The position numbers and the translations under genes are program-made. Shown here piece by piece: positions 32,572 to 45,213 of a stretch of DNA of 64,000 nucleotides (within the stretch, counting starts at the first letter, position 1; the number at the start of each line of letters is the position of its first letter). This DNA is from Plantago ovata (Eukaryota; Streptophyta; Magnoliopsida; Lamiales; Plantaginaceae): the NCBI GenBank assembly GCA_028274465.1, contig CM051456.1:114009397-114073396 (forward strand), in the 5' to 3' direction. The notes under the pieces were generated by a model. The model was given only the letters and a program-made list of their open reading frames with translations, had not been told where the DNA came from and made no database searches.

Positions 32572-35185
32572 TGAGCATTGGATCATTTTTCGTTCCAGTC
32601 GCCCTCTCTTATATAGAGAGGATATCTAAAAAGAGTCTTACCTCTGTTGAACGTGATCCTGAGATTTGACGGCCGTTCCTCTTATCTCGAGTTGTGGATG
32701 ACTTTTCAAGGAATCAGTTGGAGGCTGACTCGTAACTGAATCAAGGAGTCTGACGGCATGAGTTTTACCCTAGTTTTAGTCGAAACTGAATCGTTATGGA
32801 GAGACTGGTGCTCAATTTGGACTTGTACGTCTATTTTGACCCTGAGCCAAGAATGTAATGTGCTTAGTGGCCGTTTCCACAATTGGATTACTCAGAATGA
32901 CAGTGGACCGCAATTATGACTTAACGTGAGGGACCTGAACGACCCTGTTCATCTTGACCAAATTTTCTTAGTCAAATGTAGAGGAAAATTATTACTACAG
33001 TGTTACAAAGACATAAGAAGATAATAAATAAAAAAGATAAAAATTACGTCAATAAGATTCGAACCCAACACTTTTCAACTAAAATAATGATACAAATAAT
33101 ATATAAAAATTACGCCAACAAGATTCGAACCAAGCACCAGATTAATGGAGAAAATAATAATACAAATAATGGAGAAAAAATCACGCCAATAATATTCAAA
33201 CTCTAATTTTTTTAATTAAATAATAATACATGTACGCACCAGATTAATTTACATATTGGTGTGTAAATCAATCCTATTATTATATTACTTTAGATGGTGG
33301 TGGTAATTTTGAGTATTTGTTTGTCTAATACTAGAGGCCCATATACATTGGCTAACACTTCTCAAAACATTTAGAACACTATAGAGTTAATTATGTATGC
33401 TAACTAGGCACACAAATGGGTTAAGATTCTTGTTTGGCACACCATTTGGAAAGGGCAGCTCATCTCTAAACTAACCATTACATTTAAAGTTATTGTTATA
33501 GTACTTGCTCGAAACACCTCTCTAAATTAGTTTTTATTTTTTCCTCTCCAAATAATAAGTTATTTTTCACCTTCTCCTCCGCTACTTAAATTAGCAACTC
33601 TTAAATTCAACCTTTTCTTTTAACATTTTGTATCCTTTTAAAACTTTACTCTTTAGACAAATAAATATAAAAGTAAAAATTATAGAACAAAATGCTAAAT
33701 GAAATAAATGGAGCTCATCACAGAATGGTTCTATTTCAGTTCACCGGTCCAACAGTGTGTGGGCAGGGATGAGCTAAATCATCTCCAACGGCTCACACAC
33801 GGTTGAAGATGAACTCGACGGATGAAAACTTGTCAGGACATATTTTAACTGGGAGTTCATAATCCGGAACTTCGTTCCAAACCATTGGTGGATACAGTAT
33901 AAGAACTAGAGAATTTTTATTAATTAATAATGTATATAAACCTCGATAGTTGTTTGACTTGTGAGAGTTGACAATATGACTAACAAATTGGAATATAACG
34001 AGATTCGATATGATGGACGTGGCTAGCTAATAGTGTCATAGAAGTACTTAAGTACATAGTACCTTTGTGTGTTTCGAAATTATAGATCGTATATATTCGC
34101 AAATCATTATCAGAGATTCTTATTTTGGTTAATTATTATACCGTGTATTAATAAACACGATGACAAAAGTAATTAAGATAACAAATTAACTGAACTGCAT
34201 GATTAATATATACCGTTTCCAAAAAATAACTAAAAATGTATACTACTAATATCATTGAACTAGCTAGCTAGCAATCCCTGACGCGTATTGGCACGATTAA
34301 GACGTAACTGCAACACGTTTTAGGGATTAAAGCAAATTAAGCAGTGCATGCATGGTAGTTATGTAACTTATTATGTTTTAGATATCAAATTTCCAAAATA
34401 TAATTTTCTAATAATACATAGTAGTAATGGTACATATAACTTCAAACAAAAGTCAATTCGATAAGATGATTATGATTATTTATATTATTATTAATGATCG
34501 TGATGGAGGCATTGCAACCTTAATTCATTGTCCAATTCTGATTCGCAAATCTTTTCATCATGTGCATGCGATATCATGAAAATTCAGAAATTCAGAATAC
34601 AGATATGATCAAATTCTGAAACATCAAGTAATTAGTGTAAGAAGCTAGCAGAATTGTTAATTAATTTGATTTATATAGTACTACATTATTTCGAGATTAA
34701 TTCTTCCTGAAAATTAAGATAGCTAGAGGAGTATATATTGTATATCTTCCTTGATACTTGAAATTAACTAGCTGCCGCCAGCAAGGATCGGAAAGCAATT
34801 ATAGTAGAGTTGATACTGAGCAAACGTACATCTCTTTTTGTTAAATTTTCAAATCTACTATTGTGAATTAAGTCAGTAATTAAGATCTCTGCTGCAACTT
34901 GAAGTGGATTCGTTTATTGCCTTTACAGCTACTATAGGATCATGTAAGTATTCGATTTCTGCGTTAAAGCAACAAATATCGATGAAAAAGCTTCATCGAA
35001 GCATTTGAATATTCACACTAGTTGTAATTATCATCAAATAAAATATCCCGGTGTTGAGAACTTGAGCATAGACAGTTGAAATTTAATATGCAATCGTCCT
35101 GATGAAAATTACGTACGTGCGTAATGTATCCTAAAACACAAGTAAATACTCCCTATATTGTTACTAAGTGTGGTTTAAGAAATAA
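32572..35185. other. Intergenic DNA without a gene
   Basis: AT-rich. Part of it (about 32990-33240) is a degenerate repeat with AAGATTCGAACC and CACGCCAA phrases that recurs inverted near 50180-50530. A GATATC/CATGCATG-rich stretch between 34260 and 34620 has no further structure that I can name. Confidence 0.35.
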
Positions 35186-35203
35186 TACATATATATTAAA
35201 GAG

Positions 35204-36484
35204 TTTTTTTTTTTAAACAACCATTTTTTTTTATTAATAAAAACACAACGGGCATAAGAAATGCTCGGAACAACTACAAATACAACGAGAACAAAACCAA
35301 CAAACAGCTTAACCGTGGTTTAACACCGGTTTTTGCATCCAAAACCTAAACCAACAACAAACGAAGAGCCTCTTGAACCTTAGAACATCCTTAACCTGAA
35401 GCACGTAGTGGCGAGGAAACCTCCTGAACCTAGAACTATTGAACCTAAACCTGGACCTCCTGAACCTCATGGACCTGTTGAACCTCTTGGACCTCTTGAA
35501 CCTGGATCTCTGGAAACTGACCTCCTGAACCTCCACTACGGTACTGTGCCTGAACCTGGATCACCCCAACCTAAAACTCCTGCACCACCTAAACCTATTG
35601 AACCTGAACTTCTTAAGACTTCATTCTTCACCTGAACCTTTTGAAAACACCCGACAACTTCACAACCACGGTTAAAACTACGAGTAATGCTCACCAACGA
35701 AAAAAACCACAGAGCAAGGAAAACAACTAGCAACAAAACCTTAATAAAACCAACAACAAACAATAGAGAAACAACCCCAAACCCTCCATTACCACTCAAG
35801 AAACCTTTCCAGCACCCATACAAAAATGCTTAAAAGCCAACTCCGTCGTCACCTTCACCACAACTACAACATCGAAACAGAGCGCGTAAAAGCCAGCTCC
35901 GAACAACAACTTACCAATCCAACCACATGTCTCAAACACCTTCGTCACCTCAACCAAAACTACGTAACCAAACTGAAAATCCCAAACCATCTTGTGCTAT
36001 GCCCGTAACGCGTCTGCAAATGGGTAAATCTTCACATCCTATGGAACAACGAAGGATTTCTCATAACCATTGGGGGCAACGTTACCATTGACTAGTACAC
36101 ACGACATCTCGAAAATTGGAGAAGAAGCAGATGTCACTGCTGAGGGCCGCTACCGGTCTCCAAGGAGTCTCAACAGATCGAAACTGCCATTGAATTTGGC
36201 CCGAGCAATCTGCTTGATACTTTCATTGAAACGGTGGTGACAGGATGGAAGAGGAGAAACAAGGTTGTAATGAAGAAGAGATGAGATCAAACCAAAAAAA
36301 GAGAGAAACCTAAATAACGAAGAGAAAGGGGCAACAAATCTGCTCTGATCTGGTGTTAGAAAACACCAGATTGGAGCAGGAGAGGAGAAAATGGAGAGGC
36401 GACTGTTGAGGAGGAGCTAGGGTTGAAGAGTGAAGAGACGGAGAGATGGAAAAGGATATTGAAATGGTAAAAAAAATGTGTTTT
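35204..36484 (-). mobile_element. Non-autonomous poly(A) retroposon (LINE-dependent), 1281 bp
   Basis: A perfect 18-bp target duplication TACATATATATTAAAGAG lies at 35186-35203 and 36485-36502. The left side begins with an 11-T run, so the element is a minus-strand poly(A) insertion. Its 5' end (right) looks like a transcript leader: CT-rich with AACCCTAGC. No reverse transcriptase or endonuclease domain is present. Minus-strand frames such as 35796-35990 are open but unmatched. Between about 35360 and 35640 is a GGTTCA-based minisatellite (reverse GAACCT) that gives spurious Pro-Glu-Pro or Arg-Phe-rich translations. The target duplication and tail show L1-type retroposition. Confidence 0.85.
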
Positions 36485-36502
36485 TACATATATATTAAAG
36501 AG

Positions 36503-38119
36503 ATAAGTATTACTTCTTCATTCTAGTCAATTAAACCTATTAATATGGTATAAAACATTATATTAATAGTGGTATAAAATTGTCTTGATAGTTTTTGAAA
36601 CAGTCAACATTACACAACATTCATATACCTCCTTATATCTCCACACCTAAACCGCATTATGTATCTGTTAGGGATCGAACCATGTATCTCCCATTAACCA
36701 ACCCAACTTCCTTTGGTGAATATATGATTTATTGTAGTGAATATAGGATACAATATGAATAAAAAGCTCCATTATAATTGATACTGAAGTTAAAATCTTT
36801 GGCCAAGAGGCCGGGTAGAATGGTTTGATTCATGTATGTGGTGTAACTGAAAATGAAAATGGCTCCAAGTAATTAGCCAAGAGGTCGGGCTAGTTGGGAA
36901 TTGTAAAGTGGTGGTGAAGTAGTATAGGAACGGTCATGAATTTAAATTTCAAAATGGAGATATAAACTGGTAACCAACCAGAGAGAATAACTGAAAAATA
37001 GGAGTACGTAGTGTAATATGTTCGGGTTAAAAAAATAATAAAATAATAGTAAAATTTTTAAAAAAACTCCAGTTATAGTATTTATTATAGTATTTATTTT
37101 AAAGTATTGTTATTTTTAAAATTGATATAATGTAATTGTAATTCATTAATAATAATAAAAATGAGGTTATTAATGAAGTTTTAAAAGAAATGAGAAAATG
37201 AAAAGAAAAAGAGGGGTTGAAGAGGAGTAACTGATGGAGTGTTGGGGTATAAATTGAGTGGAATAATGACGTGACAGACTTAAGGCTCAGATTGAGTATG
37301 AAGTGCCGGAGAAAGACTAAGGTTGTTGGATATCAGTCTTTCGTTGGATGATGGGTACCGAGGTGCCTGAATCGATAATGGAATATTCAAGGCAGTTGGC
37401 TCGTCAAACTGTAATTACGCCGCCACGTAATATTGATTCTTGGTAATTGGAAAGAACAAAGGCAAGTACTCTCAAAGTAATTAGTCACGTTACTAATCGA
37501 GAACCTGGCATCATTAAGTGACTAAAAAAAGACCACAGAAACAAGATTACAAGGAAACCACGTTTAACCAAAGCATTAATTAGCGGGGCCAGATAATCAT
37601 CCACACGTGTGTCTCGGCTCTACCGAACATAAACACCTGTGAACTCCTCTCCTCTTTCACTTTCAGTATTTCCACACGTCCAGTCACGTGCCACTGCAAC
37701 CAACCACATTTTTATTTGTCCAATGGCTGTTTAACACCGTATCATGCACGATTACGACTTCTTTTACTCTTTTACACCAGGTTAAAGTTTTTCATTTTAT
37801 TTTTTTAAATTCTTTTTTTTATCATAACGTACTCCTAAATTATATGGTAAAAACATTTAAAAAATACTCATCTGTTTTTTTAGATTGTTTATGTTTGCTT
37901 TTGGAACGGTTTTTTAGGAGGTTGGTAGGATGAGTGTAGTGTTTGAGTTAGTGGCAGGACCCCAATAAAGTTGTGAGATAGAAAGTTGTCAAAACAGGAA
38001 ACGTAAACAATCTAAAAAAAACACATGACTATACTAATATAGTATAATTATAGCAATATATTAGTGTAGCGTGTAGACTCATCAATATCTTTTTAAACGA
38101 CAATCTAACTACTTTACTA
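36503..38119. other. Intergenic DNA
   Basis: No gene seen. GAGGCCGGG and GAGGTCGGG phrases near 36806 and 36883 hint at a diverged duplication. Confidence 0.35.
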
Positions 38120-38375
38120 CTTCCTCCGGAAAACTTAATAGTTTCCCACTTTATTTTTGTTGACTTTTCGATGTCCGGTTTGACCTCAAATTAATCATAC
38201 CTCGTTGTGAAAAAAATAATTTTAAAAATTATATTATAAAAGAATACTTCTTATATTTGTATAATATAACTTGTAAAATTAATTTTTCGTAATCAATTAT
38301 GATTGATTTGAGGTCAAACCGAACATAAAAAAATCAACAAAACAAAGTGGGAAACTATAAAGTTTCCGGAGGAAG
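38120..38375. mobile_element. Stowaway-like MITE
   Basis: 256 bp between TA dinucleotides (38118-38119 and 38376-38377). The left arm CTTCCTCCGGAAAACTT... pairs with the right arm ...AAGTTTCCGGAGGAAG over about 90 bp, with GTTTCCCACTTT and GTTTGACCTC inside the arms. Confidence 0.85.
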
Positions 38376-38385
38376 TACTATATTA

Positions 38386-38715
38386 GAGCATTCCTTATGG
38401 TTTAGACTTAATTAGGGGGATTTTAACATATAATCCTCAAAAAAGCCCATTCCAAATGAAGTCTCCAATGGTTTGGGGGTTTAATTTGAACTTTTTTATT
38501 AGTGGGACCCACATCAATCCTCCTAATGTAGTTATTTTTTCCTTGTGGGTCCCATATTTCGGGCTTAAATTGGGGATACTAATTAGTAGCCCATGTCCAT
38601 TTTCATGGGCTACTAATTAGTAGCCCCTTTATAGCCCCCATTGGAGACATTTTTAGGCTTAATTGGGGCTTTAAGCCTCAATTCAGCCCCAAAAAAGTCT
38701 CCATAAGGAATGATC
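38386..38715. mobile_element. Tourist-like MITE
   Basis: 330 bp flanked by TTA (38383-38385 and 38716-38718). Ends GAGCATTCCTTATGG and CCATAAGGAATGATC are inverted, and much of the interior (TTAATTAGGGG, GGGACCCAC, CTACTAATTAGTAGCC) is self-complementary. Confidence 0.82.
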
Positions 38716-38718
38716 TTA

Positions 38719-38830
38719 CTATTTTACCAACTTAATTATAACTTCAAATACTCACTTTACCCCGTCATAATTCGAATCCCGACCTCTCATGTGCTACTCC
38801 AGACTTATCTGATTAATTAAAGTAGCAAAT
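38719..38830 (-). mobile_element. Partial tRNA-type SINE
   Basis: Contains ATTCGAATCCCG, a B-box on the minus strand, then CCTCTCATGTGCTACTCCAG, a phrase shared with the SINE at 39053-39222. No complete tail is seen. Confidence 0.5.
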
Positions 38831-39052
38831 ATTATGAAAGTATTGATTTTTCAAAATAAAAAATTGATATTCCCTCTATTCTATCTCTATTCTATGAGAA
38901 GTTTTTCATTTTTTTGTGTTGGAATATTTTTTAGGGAAAATGAGTGTAAGTAGAGTATTATTTGAGTAAAAATTGAAAAATATTGTGAGTATTGTATTGT
39001 TTACATAAAAAAATGAAAACATTATACTCAGTAGGATATTATTGTATAATTG

Positions 39053-39222
39053 TTTTTTTTTTTAACGGCAAATCTAATCTACTATTCTCCTACTCCTACA
39101 CTAATCCTAAATCACCTTATAATTCTAAATACACCCATACCATCTTATGACTCTGTCGGAGTTTGAACCTCAACCTCTCATGTGCTACTCCAGCAACCCT
39201 ACCACTAAAGAGGAAAGTTTTG
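39053..39222 (-). mobile_element. tRNA-derived SINE
   Basis: Read on the minus strand: a TAGTGGTAGGGTTGC A-box-like start, B-box GGTTCAAACTCC (plus 39158-39169), a body with CATAAGATGGTATGGGTGTA, and an end TTTGCCGTT followed by about 11 A. The same body phrase and tail occur in the copy at 42980-43158. Similar TTGTATAATTG / TTGTTATAATG sequences flank it. Confidence 0.72.
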
Positions 39223-40419
39223 TTGTTATAATGATAAAGTTGTAAAGTAAATATATAAGAATGGTAAGTGTAACTATAATAATTATTTTTCTTTTAAGTG
39301 TAGGAATCTTCTAACGGGACACACAAAATACGAAAAGATTTAATGGGAATGGAACAATTACAATATTAGTGCTAATTGAATGAATGCTTCACATCTCCGG
39401 ATAAGGGAGATATCAGATATGAATTTTCTTGTTATATTCATAAAACATGAATTTTGTTAGAATTTCACTTAGTCAATTACATGTTTTATTTCGTTTGAAC
39501 AGAGATAAGATAAATTCATCTAAACTTATTAAATTTGCCATCGATTCTTTTGGCATAGTTCCATTAGATTTATGGGTTAATTTGACTTCTTGGTTTTTGG
39601 AACGGTTCTTTGTTTGAGATAAAGAATTTGAAGATTGTAATTATTTTGAGTACTACTTATATTCTATGATAAATAAAATTGTTTCACCGTTTAAAAAAAA
39701 AATTATATGAGCATGGTTAAAGCGATCAATTTATTATGCTCCACTAACATACTTGAATTTGGCGAGCAAAAGGCTGTTTACTTTGGTTTTTGTTTTAGTG
39801 AGAGTGTTTCTGCAAAGTGAGTATATTAGCTGGCCTGGAGGTAGTTAATTTTAGTTAAGACCAAATGAAGTAAACCCACGTAGATCATGTCCAACGTAAC
39901 TCTATCGGGTAAATTGCACATTTCCCTTAATCTTGGTTTTTGATAAATATGGTACCGTCCTCTACTTTTATACAAAATAAATACAGTCCTCATTCGAGTT
40001 CGCGTGTGTCGTTTCATCCGTGTTTTTGGTCCTTTAGCTGCAAAGAAAACTAATGCTAAGGTGGATGAACTGAACTTAGTGGTGAACTAATATACTGTGG
40101 ACGAATCGGTTTCCTCACAAAATCAACCCCAATTGAGATCTTCACAACCAGTGCATGTTTGCAAGGCAGATGACCGGATTCTACTTGAGGAAAGCCCCAT
40201 AATTAATCATTCTCTAGTGTCCATACATCGTGGACAATCATCCAGGAAACTGCAGAAAGCGTATGTGACACCCGCCTTTAGTGAGAAAAGCGACCAGTAT
40301 ATATACAGTCCTCGTTGAAAGATTTATCAGTCAGGTCCTCACTGGAAGAAGCATCACCCGATTCATCATCTGATTCATGTCCAAGAAAAATTTTATCCTC
40401 ACGGGTAGTGACTTTCAGA
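39223..40419. other. Intergenic DNA
   Basis: No supportable gene. The ORF at 40097-40318 has no domain. A GC-richer patch at 40040-40400 may be internal sequence of the hAT-like element that ends at 41011. Confidence 0.35.
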
Positions 40420-41011
40420 TTTTTAAAACCCGATGGAAAAAAACCCGATAAAATTTACGGGTATAAGGGTCGGGTATCGGGTCTTGATATTTAACACCGT
40501 GTACCCGAACGGGTACCCAAATTGACAATACTCTGAATTTAAAGATAAATATACATGTATGTTATGTTATGTGAGAATGTTATGTTGATGAATGATTATA
40601 GATTGATTCACTTTTCCAATTTGTTTTTACATTGCACTCTACCAATGATCTATTCGCACATCATTGTATATCCATATTTCCATTTGCTAATTGCAACCAT
40701 GGATTCTTATTTCCTCTTACAGATATCAATCAAAATTCAAAATTGTTCAAGATCCCAATCAATTGGTATATTGCCCGAGAGAATTCTATGTCATTTCTTT
40801 GATCATTCTAATTCCCATAGTATATAAGTTTGTAAAACAGTAAAGATGGAGAAAATGAATAATAGAGGATTAGAGGGAGGGTAAACCCGCTCTTGTCGGG
40901 TACCCGTACATTTGTGGGGGCGGGTACGGTCTTAAAATTCCAAACCCGATCATGACGGGTACCCGATAAAAAACATGAACTCCACCCGAACCCGACCCGC
41001 GCCCACCCCTA
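40420..41011. mobile_element. hAT-like element, right portion
   Basis: Two zones of CCCGA, GGGTACCCG and CGGGTACC words in both orientations (40428-40520 and 40885-41010) surround an AT-rich centre. The right end GCGCCCACCCCTA is the inverse of the TAGGGGTGGGCG terminus common in plant hAT elements. No matching left terminus was found. Confidence 0.6.
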
Positions 41012-41438
41012 GTTAAAATAATCAATGACGAGGAGAACAGAGCCTAATACGGAGAATTATACGGAAAAGAGAACCAAAAGTATAGAGTTCATTAAGTTGA
41101 GGGCCAAAAGTGTCAAGAAACAAGACTTAAGGGGCCACATTGTAATTTACTCTAACTCTATCTTTCTTGTTTACCGTGGCTCTGATTAATTAATTCCAGC
41201 TCAACAACAACCAGTTGCATAATAGAGTAATGGAGCTGCCTGCATCAGTTAATATACATAGAACTCCGTAATTAATGCTGGGATATGATCCGGTCTCCTT
41301 ACCCCCTCGTGTGCCATGCCCATGCATTCCAAGCCGCCTCGTTCACTCGTCTACCAGCCTAGCCCAGCCCTTAGCTCCCAATTAATCCCGTGTCCAAAAA
41401 GCTCACAACTGGCCTTAATCAATCCAATCCACCCTCAA

Positions 41439-41446
41439 TATAAATA
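41439..41446 (+). promoter_or_regulatory. TATA box of the DUF241 gene
   Basis: TATAAATA 118 bases before the ATG, with a TC microsatellite (about 41510-41541) in the presumed leader. Confidence 0.65.
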
Positions 41447-41510
41447 CCCACTCACCCAACTTCCTTTCTTCACACAACATACATTATTCAACCATAATCA
41501 ACATAACATC

Positions 41511-41541
<31 letters not shown>

Positions 41542-41563
41542 AGTTTAATCCACAAAACAAACA

Positions 41564-42454
41564 ATGACACCAAAAATGGTAACCAATTTCCGCCGCTCCC
41601 TCTCCTTCCCGGACCAACCTCCCTCCCACAAAACCCCGAAACCGAAAAAGACCCTCCACGTCAGATCCACCAGTCTCCCCACCCGCTCTCACCCCACCAT
41701 TTCCCAACTCAAAGACCAAATCTCCGACTTACTCGCCTGGTCTGTCTCCGAATCCGCCTCCCGAACCTCGAGCTCCCTCTGCCAGGGGCTCACAATGCTC
41801 AAGTCCGTCCATGAGTCGCTCGACGACCTCCTTCTCCTTCCCCAGACTCGCGAGTCGCTCCGTGAGTACTCTACGCTAGTCGAGAAGCTTCTAGAAGAGT
41901 TTTTACATTTCGTAGACGTGTATGGAATGTTCCAGACTATGGTTCTACGTGTGAAGGAGGAGTATTCGGCCACGCAAATCGCGGTCAGGAGGAAAGAGGA
42001 ACCGAAAATCGCTTACCATTGTAAGAATTTGAGGAAGATAGGGAAGGAGATCGGTAAGCTGGTCTCCATCGTGCCTTCGGTGAGGAAATCCGAGTTGAAT
42101 TCATTGTCGTTTGATGATGAAGCTGAGCTAATCGACGCTGTGAACGACGTCGTTAAGGTGACCGTTTTGGTTTCAAATGCGGTTTTTGGCGGGATGGCCG
42201 GTTCTTTGGCTTTTAGGAGGACGACGACGTTTATGGGTTTTGGGCGGAAAACGAAAAGTTTGGTAGTTGAGGGGTCAATTCGAGAGTTCCAGGAAATTAA
42301 GTTGGAAGGCTTGAAGAATGAAGATTTCAAAATGTTGCCCAAGAAAATGCATGATGTGGAGGATTGTATGGTGGAGATTGAGAGTTGCGGGGAGAAAGTG
42401 TTTAGGAGTTTGATTAACACTCGAGTTTCATTGCTTAATGTACTCACACAGTAA
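41564..42454 (+). CDS. DUF241 (BPS1-like) protein
   Basis: An intronless ORF of 296 aa. The order of motifs is that of plant DUF241 (PF03087): N-terminal FRRSLSFPDQP and HVRSTSLPTRSHP, then LLAWSVS, SLDDLLLLPQTRESL, LLEEFLHFVDVYGMFQT, VKEEYSATQIAVRRK and SIREFQEIKLEGL, ending in a helical VEDCMVEIESCGEKVFRSLI segment. The family contains uncharacterised plant proteins and is related to BYPASS1, which limits a root-derived mobile signal. A second in-frame Met at codon 5 is possible as start; the first is chosen because it follows the TATA box and leader with no earlier ATG. GC content is clearly higher than the flanks. Single-exon structure is usual for the family. Confidence 0.93.
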   Translation: MTPKMVTNFRRSLSFPDQPPSHKTPKPKKTLHVRSTSLPTRSHPTISQLKDQISDLLAWSVSESASRTSSSLCQGLTMLKSVHESLDDLLLLPQTRESLREYSTLVEKLLEEFLHFVDVYGMFQTMVLRVKEEYSATQIAVRRKEEPKIAYHCKNLRKIGKEIGKLVSIVPSVRKSELNSLSFDDEAELIDAVNDVVKVTVLVSNAVFGGMAGSLAFRRTTTFMGFGRKTKSLVVEGSIREFQEIKLEGLKNEDFKMLPKKMHDVEDCMVEIESCGEKVFRSLINTRVSLLNVLTQ

Positions 42455-42979
42455 TTATTATAAACACAAAAATACTACACATGAAATAGAGAATTATTAC
42501 AGAGTGATGATTATTTAATTAATTCTTTCAATTTTTTCAGAGTGAATAATTTTCTTTAATTATACATGCAGAGACGAGTGTTATTATATATGGTTCAATA
42601 TGTTAAACAAGTCATATACGCCATTTCTGTAATAAGCTTGAGGATGAGTTCTTTCTGCGAGAGTGTGTTGCCCTTAATTTGCAAAAACTGTGCATGCAGT
42701 ATAAGTTAGAACATTCCAAATTCTTAGCAGGTCGATATGTTCCTAGCTAGCTAGCGGAGCTTCAATGATCAGAACATATAATATAACATTGAATTTCTAA
42801 TATTGTGATAATTTGTAATGGTTAAACGGGTGCAAATAAACGTAATTCACTTAAATTTGGGGTGGAAAGTTCTATATAATTCTTTCTAATAAGGTGAATT
42901 ACTTGTATCATTGGCTTATTGCTAGAGGAATAAATGTCTAACTACATAAAAGCCATCATCATTTTAAAAGTTACGTTAG
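42455..42979. other. DUF241 3' flank
   Basis: AT-rich non-coding DNA; includes the likely 3' UTR. Confidence 0.4.
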
Positions 42980-43158
42980 GAGTTATAAGGTGGTGTAATC
43001 GAATGGAGCCGGAGCGGTGAAGGAGCTAGAGGTGCAAGAGTTCGAACCTTGCCGGAGAGATAAGGTGGGTTTAGGAGGAGACATAAGGTGGTATAGGTGT
43101 AACGTAACGTTTTGTGTAAACTTAGAAATAGTGTAATATTTGCCGTTTAAAAAAAAAA
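42980..43158 (+). mobile_element. tRNA-derived SINE
   Basis: B-box AGTTCGAACC at 43039-43048, body CATAAGGTGGTATAGGTGTA, end TTTGCCGTTT followed by 10 A (43149-43158). Body and tail match the minus-strand SINE at 39053-39222. GTTAGG occurs on both flanks. Confidence 0.72.
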
Positions 43159-45213
43159 GGTTAGGGCGGACATTCAAAACATATCGTATTACATTTGAAT
43201 TCACAAAAATGTTATAAAAGAGAGTTTCATGACACTTTCGATTCTAGACCAAAATATACATATTGTCTCTCAACCATGGGATTATTATGAACGGGAGGTG
43301 TAACACTTGGGGGGCCCTACGTAACTGTGTTGGTCACGATTTTCCTCCTCAACGCTTCCACTAATCTGTAAAATGTGTAAAGCCGTTAGACTCCCAACAC
43401 TATATCTGGAATTGATGTGTGAATTTTGGTTTCTTTTCTTTGAGGTAGCAAATCTCACCATTTAATCTACTTATAAAACTCCATGCTTGTTAAAATTGCA
43501 TAACTAATTGCATAAGATATCTAATTGCGGTTAAAATCGACATAAAAGAATGTCAAAACGGTTCCATTGTAGCAGGACGCGCGGTGGGTTAATATGCAGT
43601 AGATAGATTTTCCAACTATATCGTAATCAGTACTCTTGGTCAATTATTATTGATAAATTATATCGACCGTTAATTCGGTCAATTATTAGTATTACTCCGT
43701 ATTAGCCTACAAAGACGACAGAACTTTATAAAACTAGCTAGTAGCCTAGTACACATTTCATGAAAACTGTTAAACCCAATACCAGATACTAGTTCCATTG
43801 CTAGTCGAGCGGTTTACTGTTAACAGCGATTCATGTCATCATAATTATTGACCAACAATTATGATTAACGCGTTACTTATAAATTACACTGGTTGTTTCT
43901 TTATGCCTTAATTAATTCAATTGGAACCAACAAACTAAATTAAAGATCGATATTACAAAGCGAACATATCCAGCAATGCACGCGGACTAACCGATTGATC
44001 CAATAATAACATGTACAAGTAATTAAGTAACATTATTAACTGGAACATTGTCAGAAATCAGGACCACATCAACAAAAAAACACAAGCAGCAAACAAAAAG
44101 AGTAACATGATGATCATGCCCATCATAAATCATTTGTTAATTCCATCATCCATCACATAATTGATGATCAGTTAGCTTTCACTTGTATATATTCGATCGA
44201 CTATGCGTATAAAACAATGTTCAACCCAGCTGGTGTTCTTTACCAGGATAAAACAACTGATTATAATTAAGCAATCATTCTCTAATCTCCAGCATCATAC
44301 ACCGTTTCATGTCCTGAAACTGCTTTCTTTGTAGGGATCATGATGAACTGGTTTTTGCTTCATGCTTAATTTTTCAAAACTCTAAAGCAAGTGTACTATA
44401 TATATTTGACATGTTTCTTGTATTTTAATCCATCTTACTCGTTGGTTTGGTCAATCAATAATTTTGGAATATATCCCTTTTCGTCTTCAGTTTTTTTATG
44501 GACATGCAGCTTCGTTGTGGAGGAATCTAGTGCTATCAACTGTCATATCTACAAACGATTAGTGGGTTTTTCTTAAGAATTTCAACTATAAAATTATTTC
44601 TCAATCGTATCTACGGTCAAGGTCAGGCCCAATTATTGAAACTAAGGGAGCGAGATTATATATATACATAATTATTAATTATTTCGAGAGTTTGAGAATC
44701 AAAATTTAGGAAATCGAAAAAATTATGTATACAAAAAATTCTTTTAGAAATTTTAAGTTTAGTGCCTGCTTCTAAGTCCACCCCCGTGTATATTTGTATG
44801 ATTTCTTATTACAAAAGATTTAGCAACACAATTGTTTCTCAATGAGATTTATTCACTTTAAACCTAATATGTCCATCTTACTTATTTAATTTTAATAATG
44901 GTTCATATGTCATTTTTTTTAATCTTAATTAGAAGATGAAGGATTCAGATATTTTGTTGGCTTAGCCAAAGCTTTCTTAGCCGAGTGGTGAAGATGAGTG
45001 TTAGAGCTTTGGTGTTTATACGAGAATGTGAGAGTTTGGAAGATGGAGCAAGAGAGGGTGTTAATTGTTAATATCATACAACAATAATAGAAATAAACTC
45101 GTACAAAATAAAACTTTTACATTAACATATGCTGAAATATAACAATATATTTACAAAGTAAACTTTCATCAGACAACTTCAGAATCATGACAAATAACAA
45201 GAAATGATGAGTA
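43159..45213. other. Intergenic DNA without a gene
   Basis: AT-rich. Only short unmatched ORFs. A GCCGAGTGGTGAAGATGAGTG phrase at about 44980 could be a worn SINE A-box region. Confidence 0.35.

Noticed and set aside
35408-35635. Proline-rich PEP-repeat ORF
   Set aside because: It is the complement of the GGTTCA minisatellite inside the retroposon, opposite to the element's own direction.
40097-40318. ORF of 73 codons near the hAT-like element
   Set aside because: No recognisable domain and starts without a promoter context; possibly captured sequence, but not supportable.
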